Below, in pieces: positions 22,531-34,200 of a DNA stretch of 64,000 bases (positions are counted from its first letter, which is position 1; the number at the start of each line of letters is the position of its first letter). The stretch spans positions 1,329,255 through 1,393,254 of the forward strand of contig VFFE01008521.1 in assembly GCA_008921705.1 (NCBI GenBank), read 5' to 3'. The position numbers were made by a program, and so were the translations under genes. Origin of the DNA: Burhinus oedicnemus. Its lineage: Eukaryota > Chordata > Aves > Charadriiformes > Burhinidae. The notes beneath the pieces are model-generated. The model had not been told where the DNA came from. It saw nothing but the letters and a program-made list of their open reading frames with translations, and ran no database searches.

Positions 22531-25434
22531 CCAGCTCATTGTAACAGGGGAGCCTGCAGGCTGCACACAGTTCATACAGGAGATTATGCCTCCTGCATGG
22601 CCTTGCTTTTATCTAAAAGTGTGTGGAAAATCTCTCATATGAGCATCCTTTATGAAGAGAGTTGTTTTCTTGTAAGAAAATTATGCAATAGCTCAAATAA
22701 CCAAAAAAGAAGGTGCTTCCTTCCATGGACCATATATGTGCAGTGTGCCGTGGGAAAATCCATCTGGGCCTTGCCCAATTCTGCACAAACGTGGGCTTCC
22801 CAGCATCTGAAGGGACATAAGACTTACTTGTTATCCATGTAACTCTTCTTATTCTGTCTTATTAAAACAGCTATCATACTAGATCATTTGCTGTAGAGCC
22901 TTTCTTACTGATATCCAGAAATAACCCTGCACCATCTCCCTCTCTCACCTCAATCCCTCCTCCCTCCGGTGCAAAACAAGCATACATGTATATGCAAGAG
23001 TTTCCAGTAGAAGTATTTTGTGCATAATAGAACTGGCAAAGGCTTTGTTTATTCCCTTGTGCTCTGTATGATAAAGGTGGGGCATGTATGGTGAGGCTGT
23101 GCAATGCGAGTGAACAGCAGATCAGGAAAGCTATTGGACAGCATATTTCCTGAACATCCTCATATTAACTCTATAAAGTGAAGCCAGTTTCATGGGCTTT
23201 AGGACAAAGGAAAATTCTCCTTGCCGGTCCACTAAAGTCAACTTTGTCTCAGACCACAAGGTTCATCCAGACCCAGAGTGATACAGCCAGGCTGCTGTGG
23301 CTCCCAAGTCCAGCCAACAGTGACATGTATTCCGGGAAGGTGCCCATTCACCTACCCACACATGGCGCAAACGTGGACACCTGTAGAAAGCAACATAAAC
23401 AGAGAGCAGTGCCTTACTGGCATCATGTAAACATGGCCAACATAGACAGCACAGACCCATTCTTCCTCTCTGGCAGATCAGGTTTTAGTTTCACACGGAG
23501 AATACACCTGCCCTAAAACTTTTGCTTCACAGATACAGCCACATTCGCAGACAACTGGAATATTACTGCATACTCCAAGTCTTTTCATATCCCTCCACAG
23601 TTCCCCATCCCTTTACCCAGCCACTGGCTCAGACCTGGAATCTTTCTGAGTGCCTCCTCTGACTTGCTGGGTAGTCCAGCTCGAAGTTTGATTGCAAAAA
23701 AAAGACATGCACACATACAAAAGCACATGCAGAACAGAGAGAGGTCACAGCAGTTCACACAGAAAACTGTTAGGAATTGATTTTAATAAGAAAACAAGAC
23801 AGCCTGAAGTGGTCGGGTGCAAGGCTCAACCAGGCAAGTGAATGATCCGCATCTTGCTCTCCCTCAGCTGGCCCCTCTGCACTTCCCATTCTTGTTCTTC
23901 CTCCATCCATGTTGATCCTTCCCTTCCCTCATCCTTGTCTCCTCCCATGTAAAAAGTCCATCCCTAATTAAATAGTCACAGTTTTTCTGCACCCATACCC
24001 AAAATTGCTACTTTCGATATAGTTACCTAGGTCATTCCAGCTTCATATAATAAGAGTGATACAGTAACCTAGCCAATTAAGCCAACCTTGCAGGTTATGA
24101 TTACCAAGGTCACACTGGTGTTGAAGGACTTCACTCCCCAAGAGTGAAATTCTCTCAATTAACTGTGGGATTTGGCTGTCTCTCACCTCACTCCTCCTTA
24201 ACCATCTGCGAAATCCAACTGTTTCTCACAGTGAGACACATAGCAGCTTATTCCTCCTATGTCCAGCAGTTTCTCATGATCGGTTCACTTAGCTGAACCT
24301 CAGGCCAGGGCTTAGTCATCTGCCTATGTACCTTAACAAATTGGATGTGGACTCTGCAGTGCTCTGTTTAATTTTAACTCTCTGAGAAACACTTTTAGAA
24401 ATTAATGAACTTACATCTCTCGATTTGCATCTCTTGAAAAATAAATTGTCTTTTTACCTTTTCACTTCACAGAGTCAAATCTGCATTTTTCTGACATGTG
24501 GTGCTCTATTCCATCAAATAGATTTTCATGGAAGAACTACAGTATTAACACAGTGTTAAGCAAAAGTGCATAAAGTATTATTATAGATGCATATATAAAT
24601 AATTTTCCACTGACATATAGAATTAATTTTCCACTGCCTTATAAATCATCTTTGATTAATGTATCTTCACCTTTGAATCTTTATCTTTAATCACCACAAA
24701 TGAGTGTATTTATACATATATACACCAAGAATGGAGCAACATTCATTGGAATCAAATGATGTATGCCTATATAACTCCCTGGAAGTTGTTTTTTATGTGA
24801 AATTATAGTAGACAGTTTCTGTTTGTGGTCAAGTACAATAAGGCCTCAGAAATTAAAAGTTCTGGGAGAGGTTGAGGCAAAACTTTTAGACTGAGAGTGA
24901 GTTTAAGAGTTTGAGATTTATCATTTTGTAGACATTTTTCTGGAAGTAAACATCAATTCCTTGCTTGTACAAGTGAACAAATGGTCCACAGCAATTAAAT
25001 CTTTGGTTTACTTTTCTATCAAAATAGGTGATACAGATAAAAAATGCAGGCTGACAAACAAAACCAATAAATCAGACCTGCTAGTGTATTAAGCTCTGCA
25101 GCCTAAATAATTTCACCAACAATTTTTTCTGTATTTTACTATTGAAGTTGACCTCAAGGTTCATGTCTCTCTAAGAGTTTCTCCAGAGGATAAAAACATA
25201 TTTGGAATGCTACCAATGATGCTGAAATAAAGTACTATTATCTCACATAGACATTTGACGACTAAAATATACAAGTTTGAACAATAAATAAAAATAAATC
25301 TTGAGGTTACTGGAAACAACTTGGGATTTTCCAACCCACCAATAGCAAAATGACAGCATCAGGTGTAGAAAAGAAAGCCAAGACATCGAAGGATGTTTTA
25401 GAGACTTTTTCTTTTTTCAGAACAGACTGTATTT
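22531..25434. other. Anonymous sequence, no feature seen
   Basis: The first half is GC-richer than the window average (22.5-23.9 kb) and holds frames of 112-122 codons without recognisable motifs. It may be old, unrecognised repeat. The second half (24.3-25.4 kb) is AT-rich. No CR1 or LTR signature was found. Confidence 0.5.
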
Positions 25435-25707
25435 CATAGAATCATAGAATGGTTTAGGTTGGAAGTGACCTTCAAGATCATTTAGTTTCAACCCCCTTGC
25501 CATGGGCAAGGACACCTCCCACTAGACCTGGTTGCTCAAAGCCTCATCTAACCTGGCCTTGAACACTTCCAGGGATGGGGCCTCCACAGTTTCCCTGGGC
25601 AATCTGTTCCAGTATCTCACCACCCTCACAGTGAAAATTTTCTTCCTCATACCTATTCTAAATGTTCCTTCTTCCAGTTTGAAGCCATTACCCCTCATCC
25701 TATCACT

Positions 25708-25713
25708 ACATGC
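25708..25713. repeat. Target-site duplication ACATGC, left copy
   Basis: Six bases immediately left of the LTR, identical to 26420-26425. A 6-bp duplication is typical of class II (alpha/beta-like) retroviral integration. Confidence 0.9.
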
Positions 25714-26419
25714 TGTCGTGGTTTGGGCCAGATTGGCCCAATCCGATGGAACGACAGATGCTCTCTCTCTCTCCTGCTCCGCTCAGGAGGCAGGAAAGAG
25801 AGAGGAAAAAAAAGAGAGAAAAAGAGAGACTTAAGAGTTTAGAAGGAAATGAAATATACAAAGCCGTATCAAGCTCCCAGGATGACAATCACGTCACCAG
25901 CAGGCTCAGGGGAAGTCCCAGACTGGACTCAGTGACGGACAGGAACTGGATTCCGGATCTGGAGTCAGGATCAGGATCAGGATCAGGATCAAAGGTAGAT
26001 GCAGAGACCGAGTCCTCCCAGGACGCCGGCCATTGAAGAAAAAGAGGCTGACCCTTTGATCCCTCAGCTTATATACTGAGCATGAGGCAGATGGGATGGA
26101 ATACCGTTGTTGGTCAGTTTTGGATCACCTGTCTTGTCTGCTCCTCCCCGCAAGTGTGACCCCTCTATGCTTTTCCACTTCTGACCCTCCAACGGGGCAA
26201 GTAGCAAAGTTGGCTGTCCTTGGTTGCCATAGCAATAAGTATAAGCCAGAGCCTCTCTGCATACCGTTCCTTGGCATCAGCCATAAACATGGGTCTTATC
26301 ACTCTGAGAACGAACGGTTTCCTGCACAACATGCTGTTAATTTCAGCAATTAGAAGAGGCCCAGCTAACAAGCAAAGTTACTGAACAAAATTGGTCCTGC
26401 TTTACCTCAAACCAGGACA
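25714..26419 (-). mobile_element. Solo LTR, ERVK-like family A, antisense
   Basis: The plus strand begins TGTCGTGGTTTGGGCC and ends CTCAAACCAGGACA, the reverse of family A LTRs at 37109 and 58899. On the minus strand the TATA motif is TATATAA (plus 26069-26075). Compared with its sisters it lacks a block of about 60 bases that contains the ATTAAA polyadenylation signal: sequence goes from TATATTTCATT directly to TCCTTCTAAACTC. It also carries a GGATCA short tandem array (about 25966-25991). It is flanked by a perfect 6-bp duplication. Confidence 0.93.
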
Positions 26420-26822
26420 ACATGCCCTTGTAAAAAGTCCCTCTCCAGCTTTCCTGAAGGCCCCCTTTCAGATATTGGAAGGCCACTATAAGGTGTCCTC
26501 GCAGCCTTCTCTTTTCCAGGCTGAACAACCTCAGCTCTCTCATCCTGTCCTCATAGCACAGGTGCTCTAACCCTCTGATCATCTTTGTGGCCCTCCTCTG
26601 GTCCTGCTTGAACAGGTCCATGTCCTTCTTATGTTGGGGGCTCCAGAGCTGGACACAGTACTCCAGGTGGGGTCTCAGGACAGTGGAGCAGAGGGGGACA
26701 ATCGCCTCCCTCAACCTACTGGCCACGTTTCTTTTGATGAAGTCCAGGATGTGGTTGGCCTTCTGGGCTGCGAGCGCACATTGTTGGCTCATGTTGAGCT
26801 TCTCATCTGCCAATACCCCCAA
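26343..26822 (-). pseudogene. CR1 ORF2 C-terminal fragment
   Basis: A minus-strand frame reads the region after the reverse-transcriptase core of CR1 ORF2: [66 protein letters not shown] and LFSLEKRRLRGHLIVAFQYL. The same blocks occur in the CR1 at 45965. The frame then runs across the LTR junction at 26419, and its last residues are LTR-encoded, so the reading is an accidental fusion. There is no endonuclease or RT catalytic core, so it is inactive. Confidence 0.85.
26420..26425. repeat. Target-site duplication ACATGC, right copy
   Basis: Identical to 25708-25713 and directly follows the LTR terminus ...GGACA. Confidence 0.9.
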
Positions 26823-26884
26823 GTCCCTCTCCTCAGGGCTGCCTCCTATCCATTCTCCACACAGCCTGTATTTGTATTTGATAG

Positions 26885-28330
26885 TCTTTGGGCAATGACT
26901 AATAGATGTTTGCTGAAACCGCTAAACCTGGACATTCTCTAGGTTTCATTTCCCATTGTTTTGCCATCTGTTGAATTAAAAAGCTTTCTTTTTTTCCTAA
27001 TATCTAATCTAATTTCTCTTTTCTGTGAGCTAAACTCTTTTCGTCTTGTCTTTCCCTGAACAAATATGTTAAATAGCTTATCATCATCCTTTTTTTAATC
27101 ACATTTTGTATACCAGAAGACCATTATCACAACACCTATCCCTTTTCCTTTTTTTTTTTCAAGATAAATTACATTCCTTCAACCTTTCTGAGAGGTCTTA
27201 TTTTTTGAACATTTTCATTTCAGTTGTTTCTGTTCTGTGGACTTCCATCAGTTGTGTTTCTAAAACTGCTGTGACCTAAAGCAGATGCAGTACACCACTG
27301 AAAGCCTTATTTGGAACAAATAGAACAGAAAAACATATGCTTTCTATGCTCCTCATTCAACACTTTTACTGATTACACTCTAGATTAAGATTTGCATTTT
27401 TGCATCATCTTGTCTTGCACACTCTTGCCTCACATGCAGTTTGCAATCCATTCTAAGTCCAACATCATCTTAATTTCCATTGTCTGGTAAGATCTACATT
27501 GTACTTGTCATTTTAACTATAACCTTCTACAGTCTAGTTCTTTGTACTAGTGCATACTAAATCTCATACAGTTGATTTTGGACATTTTCTCTTATTAGTT
27601 AAGATGATTTTGCATTTGGATGCTGTCCTTCAGGGTGTTTGGAATTCATTAACAACAGCAGATGCAATGTATGCATTGTCTATCCAGTCAACCTGCTCAG
27701 TAACAAAAATATGTAGAGACTGACCCTTCAGTAAACCTTTCAATGTGGTTTCTTCAGCTTGATTGCAAACTACATGTAGATAGTCTTTGAGTGTGATCTT
27801 TCATGTAACTACATACCTACTCTGACAATTTCAGCCATTTTCCCCCCTTTTTGTTCAAGAGATTGCCATATGTTACAATGTCAACAGCCTTTCTGAAGTG
27901 CTGATGTAACCCTTTTACTGATTATTCTTTATCGGATAGCATGGTTATCCTGTCAAAGAAATAAATTAAATGGTTTACTATTTAGTCTAAATACATCCAT
28001 TCGAGCTCTTTCCCCCACAGCCACCATTCTTTATTCTCTATAAGCTTGTAATTTATTTCATAATTTATTCAGGTATTTTTTTCTGGAAACAAAATCAGAC
28101 TCAGTGGTCTATGATTCTACTGACCTTGCTTTTCTGCCCTTTTTAATATAAGTACTATATTTGCCTTTCTCCAGTCCTCTGGGAGCTCCCTCCTATTCCA
28201 AGAAGTCTCAGTGCTAATCACTAACAGTTCAGACACTGCATCAGCTTGTTCCTTCAGTGCTCCAGGGAGAATTTAATCAGACCCTGCCAACTTGAATATC
28301 TCTAATTTTTCTCTGACTGTTCACTCCCTA
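26885..28330 (-). mobile_element. Ancient, heavily decayed CR1 LINE (ORF2 and 3' part)
   Basis: The minus strand retains recognisable reverse-transcriptase landmarks despite stops and indels. Near 28250-28150 a stretch translates like the CR1 block GPDGI-x-PRVLKELAD...PEDW (seen as LKEQADAVSE and ELPEDW). It is followed near 28140-28085 by a KKANI-like block and a decayed NYRP region, then near 27905-27870 by a block like KAFDTV (seen as KAVDIV). Further down, near 27070-26995, GATGATAAGCTATTT and AGATTAGATATTAGGAAAAA match CR1 3' sequence. All frames are broken. The lower boundary against the younger CR1 is approximate. Confidence 0.7.
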
Positions 28331-30909
28331 CTTTACTCTATAGTCATCTTTTTGATAAAAATTAATTTTGCTAAATTTCTGATTGCAGTTAACATTTTTT
28401 ATTTCAACAGAAACAAAGAAACCACTTACATACTAGTATTTCTTATTTCATCTGCTATTTGCTTGTGTTTGACACATAATAGCTCATCTGATAAATTATT
28501 TGAGGAGATTAACATTCCTGATGTTTTCACAGTGCCCCATTTCAGCATTAATATTTGTGTGATGACTGGATTAGATTATGACAATTCAATGCAAAATTAG
28601 CTCAATAAATAATTTGAAAGCCTGTTAAGTAACATCTCTTTTATCTCTTTGGCCTATCTATTAATTGAAAACTTCACCAAAAAACATCAGACAATCAAGC
28701 AATTGTTGGTTGTGGATATTACTCGTTGTGGATAACAAATGAACTGGTAATATGAGGGGAAGGGTTGTGTTTTGGGGTCCTGGGATAAAGACGCATGGTG
28801 TGCAGCACCGGTGTATGGAGACAAAATAGCATGCGTGAAAAGAGAATGTGGGAATACTTGGGAACACAGTGTAAATACTAAGTACCCAGGAAAGATGAAA
28901 AAAGTGATGGAACATCTTGTTTTGAACTGGTTCTTCACTAATACGTAAAGTGCTTTGACTACCTCAGGTAACATTTCTCAGGTGACTTCAAGAAAATGTA
29001 CTCTCCTCTGGTACATTTCCATTTACATATCTAAATCAAGGAAGCAAAGCCAAGTGAAGTATTTGGTGGGCCAGAAAGCAAGCTGTTCACTGTTTCACTT
29101 ACCAAAGAACTTTTTCAGTTGTTCTCTCCAGCCTCAGTGTGAAGTCTCAGGAGACAATTCTGACAGAAATAGTTCTGTAAATATTGGACACAACCAGTGG
29201 ATAGACAAGTATTTTAGTCATTCATTTTGAAGTGATAATGAGAGGGGAGCAATGGTACCTGCACTGGCCTGTCGTGTCACTCATAATTATTTTGTCAACA
29301 GGTTTCTAGTCAATCCTTGCATACCTACAAATGTTTCTATATTGTCATTCAGTTGCAATTATCTCTATTAGGTGTTGTAGCTAGCATCTTAAAATAAGAT
29401 AGGAAATCTGAAAGAAAGGTTCTGGAAACTACTTTGAACAGCTAAACTTTCTCATGTGCTGAAATAACTTAAAAGTGTTAAAGGCTCCCCGGAAAACTCA
29501 ATCAAAACTAGTACTTTAAGAAATGTATTTTATCATGTTTCTTTTTTGGTTTGGGACTATCTTTCTATAAGACATCAAACATTTATAGCTTATTAATGAA
29601 TATAAGTGGTGAAGGGCAGATCACTGTGCAGGACAAGTATATATTATAATGATCAACTTAAGCGATTAATAATATTGTCATCTTGGCTTATTCAAGTGTA
29701 ACCTAGGTTCTATTTAGTGAAAGTCTCCTGGAAATTTATCGCAGTGTAATTAAAGTGAGGGAAAGAAAGAAATGCTGAAGGTGGTGATAATGAGCTATCA
29801 GGAACATCTGGCAATTATTCTTAGCTTTAAAGATTTTTAGCACTTGGTGAATGTACTACTTGCTGCTATAAAGCAAAATGAACAAGTAGGCTCTAAAGAT
29901 ATGCTGAAAAGTGAAGTAAAAATGCAGATTCTCTTTTCAGCAACTCATTAAAAAATACTGAAGTTGTTTTAAGAATTTTTCCCTAGATACATATGAGGAA
30001 AAAATAGACCTTGATGTAAATGAGATTCCCTAGAGTTATCATCACTAACAGAGCTAGAGACAGTCCCAGGTATTTTGGCTTATCAACATACAGAGAAACT
30101 CATACATTTGTGAATAACGTGCTGAGTCATGACTTTATGCTACGTAGTTTTCATCAATTGCACTACAATAGGAAAGGCTACAGTCAATAGGAAAGACTAC
30201 AGTGACCAGTGATAAGTCATGATGATGATATCCTTCTTTGTTTTCTTAACCAGTTTGCTCTCATGATATTCTTTGATATTTTTAACAAAACAGTTCATAA
30301 AGAAAACATCACAATTTATAATATAGGTTATAATTTTTTAGTTCATGACTCTTATTTTGTCTCAAAAATGGACATTTGATATATCACTAAACGAGTTTTC
30401 CCAGTCTACCTCAGGTCAGAATTTGTCAAAGGAAAAAAACAGATTGGAGTTGAAACAGTTTCTTGATGTATTAACAACATGCAGTTATCCAGCAATCGGT
30501 GAACTATATATACAGGATCAATACCAGTAATAAAACAGACTAACTGCAATACTAGACTCAGGATGTTAAACACCAACAATTTTATAAACACCTTTATATT
30601 ATCCCAAATTTATCACCAAAGGTTCTAATCAGACCAAAACACATGCATATAGTTACAAACATATTTCCTCTCTAGCAGAACGCAGGGACTGTCAGTAAAC
30701 CTCGTGGAAGTGGGGCTGCACTGCTTGCACACCCCTCCTGTGGGAGATGTGGGAGCCACAGCTCCACTTGCTGTCCTTACCCCACCAGGAGCAGCCACTC
30801 GCTGGGACAGGACCCTCATGGCATCTGGCAGGGAGGATGCTCCCTCTGGCCTAGGCAGGGGCTGTGATGCTGCAGAGTGACTTCTGGCAGTGCCAAACCA
30901 GGTTTCACT
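28331..30909. other. Anonymous sequence, no supported gene
   Basis: Mostly AT-rich, without recognised elements. A 19-bp tandem duplication lies at 30166-30203. A GC-richer island of about 200 bases (30690-30890) precedes the second copy of the dispersed repeat and has a short minus-strand frame without motifs. Confidence 0.55.
30166..30203. repeat. 19-bp tandem duplication
   Basis: CAATAGGAAAGGCTACAGT is followed directly by CAATAGGAAAGACTACAGT, with one mismatch. This is consistent with a recent slippage or staggered-break duplication. Confidence 0.9.
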
Positions 30910-31215
30910 CCTGTTGCTTTCACTCCAAGGTCTCTTTCTCCTGTTTGAATTTTCATGCTGTTTTTATACTTTTTATCAGGCTAATTCCTTTTTTTGTATC
31001 AAAAGCCTTGTAATTCTCTGATTGCTTTCTAATCCTGCTGATGGCTGTCTTCCTCTTTAAAATGATCAGTTTTAGGCAAATGGATTCAGACAGTTTTGAG
31101 TATTCAGTTCAGACATATATACTATTTCTACTCAAATTATCATTTCACCAGGTTATCCAAGCCAATCTTTTGCCAAGGGTGGGCCATATAAGTACTCCAC
31201 AGAATCTAGCTCTAA
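30910..31215. repeat. Unnamed dispersed repeat, copy 2
   Basis: Partner of 6690-6990 in the same orientation. Ordered shared blocks run from GAATTTTCATG through TATCAAAAG, GATGGCTGTCTTCCTCTT and ATGATCAGTTTTAGGCAAATG, with weaker similarity out to TTTGCCAAGGGTGGGCC near 31172. No terminal repeats, tail or target duplication could be seen. Confidence 0.6.
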
Positions 31216-34200
31216 GATGATAACTTCTTCGAATTAGTGAAAGAAAAAGGAGGAAAAGAGAAAATAGCATGTTTTAGATCTGCTGAAAATAAAAGCAAGT
31301 GTATGAATTAAGAAACATTTATCTGCAAACATTCAGTTGAGAACTCTCAATATTTAGCCTGTATCCACTGAAATGAATAAGGTTATACTTACGTATCTCC
31401 CTAGCAGAGGCCATCCAAGGAATACTTTATAAAAAGTGTGAGTGCAATTTGGGAACTATGAAATACATAGCTTTTTCATCTCCTTACAGAATTTCAGAGA
31501 GAAACATGCCTGCTCTCCAGCTGGTTTCCACAACAAACCATTTTCGATAGACTTTTCTATCCTCCACCTAAAAGTAATGGAGATCTTTAAACCCTTTGGC
31601 CGAGACACTCCCAATTTTGCTGCTTAACAAAGTGGAGAGACAAATTATCCATTCAGGCACTACCTATAAAAAGTATGACAAATCTGTCAAACCTACAGAG
31701 ATGAGACTTGGTGGCTTATAGAAGAAGCTTTTTGTACTTCTGGAATGGAGGACTGGCTCTGGGATATTTAAGTGCTTTAAGCCTGAACTTCCTCCCCATC
31801 CAGAACAGACTTCAGGTCCTGTCAGAAAGGACAGAAACTGTATCACTGTCCCATTGAAGATCTGGATAGCCTTGGAAGGAGTTGGCTTTCCTTTCATCAA
31901 TGGATTCATGTTAATCCTCTTTTACATTAATATATTATATGAAATATTTGAACAATGATTCTCCTTGGGAAACTAGAACTGCAAGACTATGCATACCAGA
32001 GAACAAATGTTACCAGTAGATATGAAACAGCTTATTGAAAGAGATTTCAAGGTAGAAACTGCTTAGGAAATGGGAAGAAACTGATTTTAACACTGATGTT
32101 GCACCTGAACTATGGGATAGGTCTCCTTTATGGAGCACCCTGACTTGTCCGGAGCAGAGAAGCCAATAGAGGATCTTTTTCTTTTCCTCACAGGGCATGC
32201 GAGGGATAGCGTGCTGTTAGATGCACAGCAGTACTGAAGAAGTGTTTAGTGCCTATCCTCTGGACAGGACCAGGACAGTGTAGACAGTCTCAGAAACTTT
32301 AGTTCAACACACAGAAAGATTATTCCCTTAATGAAGGACCTGTGAATTTTCTTAATATTTCTTTAATTTGCTGCCATTTCACAATACATTTTTTTCAGCC
32401 TCTTTTACTTTCTTTCAGACCCATAGGTGTTAATTGCCAGCTGATACACTCACATTCAGGAGGCAGGCAGGGTATCTGAATGCTGCTCCTTTTTTACTGC
32501 ATTGCTCTCCATTGTCTTCATTGTTAACCAGCGTCAACTACTCTGCCAGAACTTGCTTTGCTGAGATCACACAATCTAATTTGCCCCTTTTTTGTACTAT
32601 TATTATAGTCATTATTTCTCAGCTAGCCCACTGCACTTAAAATAACTAATCAGCTGTGCTACTTTATAATTAAGTAAAAAAATTAACCCTTCTATATTGC
32701 TCATGGACAATAAAACAGCTTTGTATCAAGTTCACAATTTATTGTTTGTTTATTCCCCCTTGTTTGTGTGCACTTGTTTATCTTACTGTAGTTTAAACTT
32801 CTTATTTTGCTGTTTACAAATAATTTTGGTTTTGAATCTTTTGACACTTAGATCCCTCTTCCTTTGAAAAGATTATTTTTAAACCATGAGAGTTTTTTCA
32901 AGGCAGTTGGATTCTGAGCCCAAATAGTTATACAGTTCTCCTGATTAAAGACAGTGGTTTCTCACAGGGAACATTTCTATTTATATGTATTACACACATA
33001 ATACCATAAACAAAAATTAACAATTGCTGTATTCTTCTCCTCTGAAGAAAAATTGCATAAGGAAAAAAGCATACAATAAAGATTTAAATTAAAAAATTGC
33101 TATTACCTCATATTAACAGGTAAGTGAAAACTGGAGCATGACTTTGGACACTAGCATAATTGGACCCAGTCTTATGAGCCCATGAGCATCCTCATTCATT
33201 CACCATTCTAACAGAAAGGGAAAGAGCTCATTATAGAAACTCTGAGAATCCAGCTGAAAACCAAAAAAATCCACCCACAGGAATAAACTAAGATAGTAAC
33301 TATTTCAAGACACAAAGACAACGATGAATTAAAATATTTGGAAAGTGATTCTGCTCTGTAGAGGAAGAACTTTGACTTACAAGCTTCATGTCTGAACTTT
33401 GGAGTAAGGATTTGGCCACAGTTCCTCTCTGTCAGCATTCCATCTCTTTGTACAGTGTTATTTCAGCCAAGATTTGCATGGAGCTAAATGACACTAAACA
33501 AGTATTTCATTGAAGAATTTTATTTCTTACCACTGCAGAGAGAAAAAAATTTTAAGCACTTAAGCCAAATTGTGGTTTTCAAATGAAAAGCAAGGGAAAC
33601 AACATTATGTTGTACATGAGTTACTGAAGTCATTAAAGTCCAATCACAGTTTTGATACATTTTCTTATAAGGTCATGTCTCTTTTTTTTTGAAATTATTT
33701 GACCACATACAGTAAACTTTTTCCTGAAAAAATCCCTACTAACTGTAAAGCCTTTAAGAAAGTTATGATTTAAAGAAGCATATAAACATCAGCAGAGTTA
33801 AAAGCAAAAAATCCCATCTACTGTCTCAAAAAATATAGCACGATACTGAAAATGACCGTATCACAGAGAACACCTTTCTTGATGGCAAACTCTGCAGTGT
33901 ACAACTACTCAGAAAAACTTCTAAAATCCTGATTATTAAAAAGCACTTCATATGAGATGTGACATATACTCTTTACCATTCAGAAAGTTAGATCCATACA
34001 GAAATCAAATGTAGCAAACCCTACGTCATTGCACCAGTTTCTGGTTTTGAGAGCAGTAATAGCAACCAGCCTTTTATGTGACTAATTCAACAAAGTTAAT
34101 CCCCCTGTAATTTCACTCTCATAAAAATATACCATACCTCATTTAAAAAGTGGAATTTGGTTATCCTGTTTATATTAAATCACTGTCTTTCTGTGATGCA

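Larger units (their letters stand above)
25435..26878 (-). mobile_element. CR1 LINE, 5' truncated, split by an LTR
   Basis: The complement ends at 25435 with the octamer-like CATAGAATCATAGAATGG. It continues through CR1 3' sequence to 25713, is interrupted by an LTR (25714-26419), then resumes at 26420 and extends into the ORF2 C-terminal region to about 26878. The two halves share the duplicated ACATGC. It lies against an older CR1 on the same strand (26885-28330), which it may have invaded. Confidence 0.92.

Noticed and set aside
22474..22842. 122-codon plus-strand frame
   Set aside because: It starts inside the putative LTR end and shows no recognisable domain or codon pattern.
33117..33126. 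Strong donor AACAG|GTAAGT
   Set aside because: All upstream frames close quickly and there is no clear acceptor, so it is most likely a decoy.
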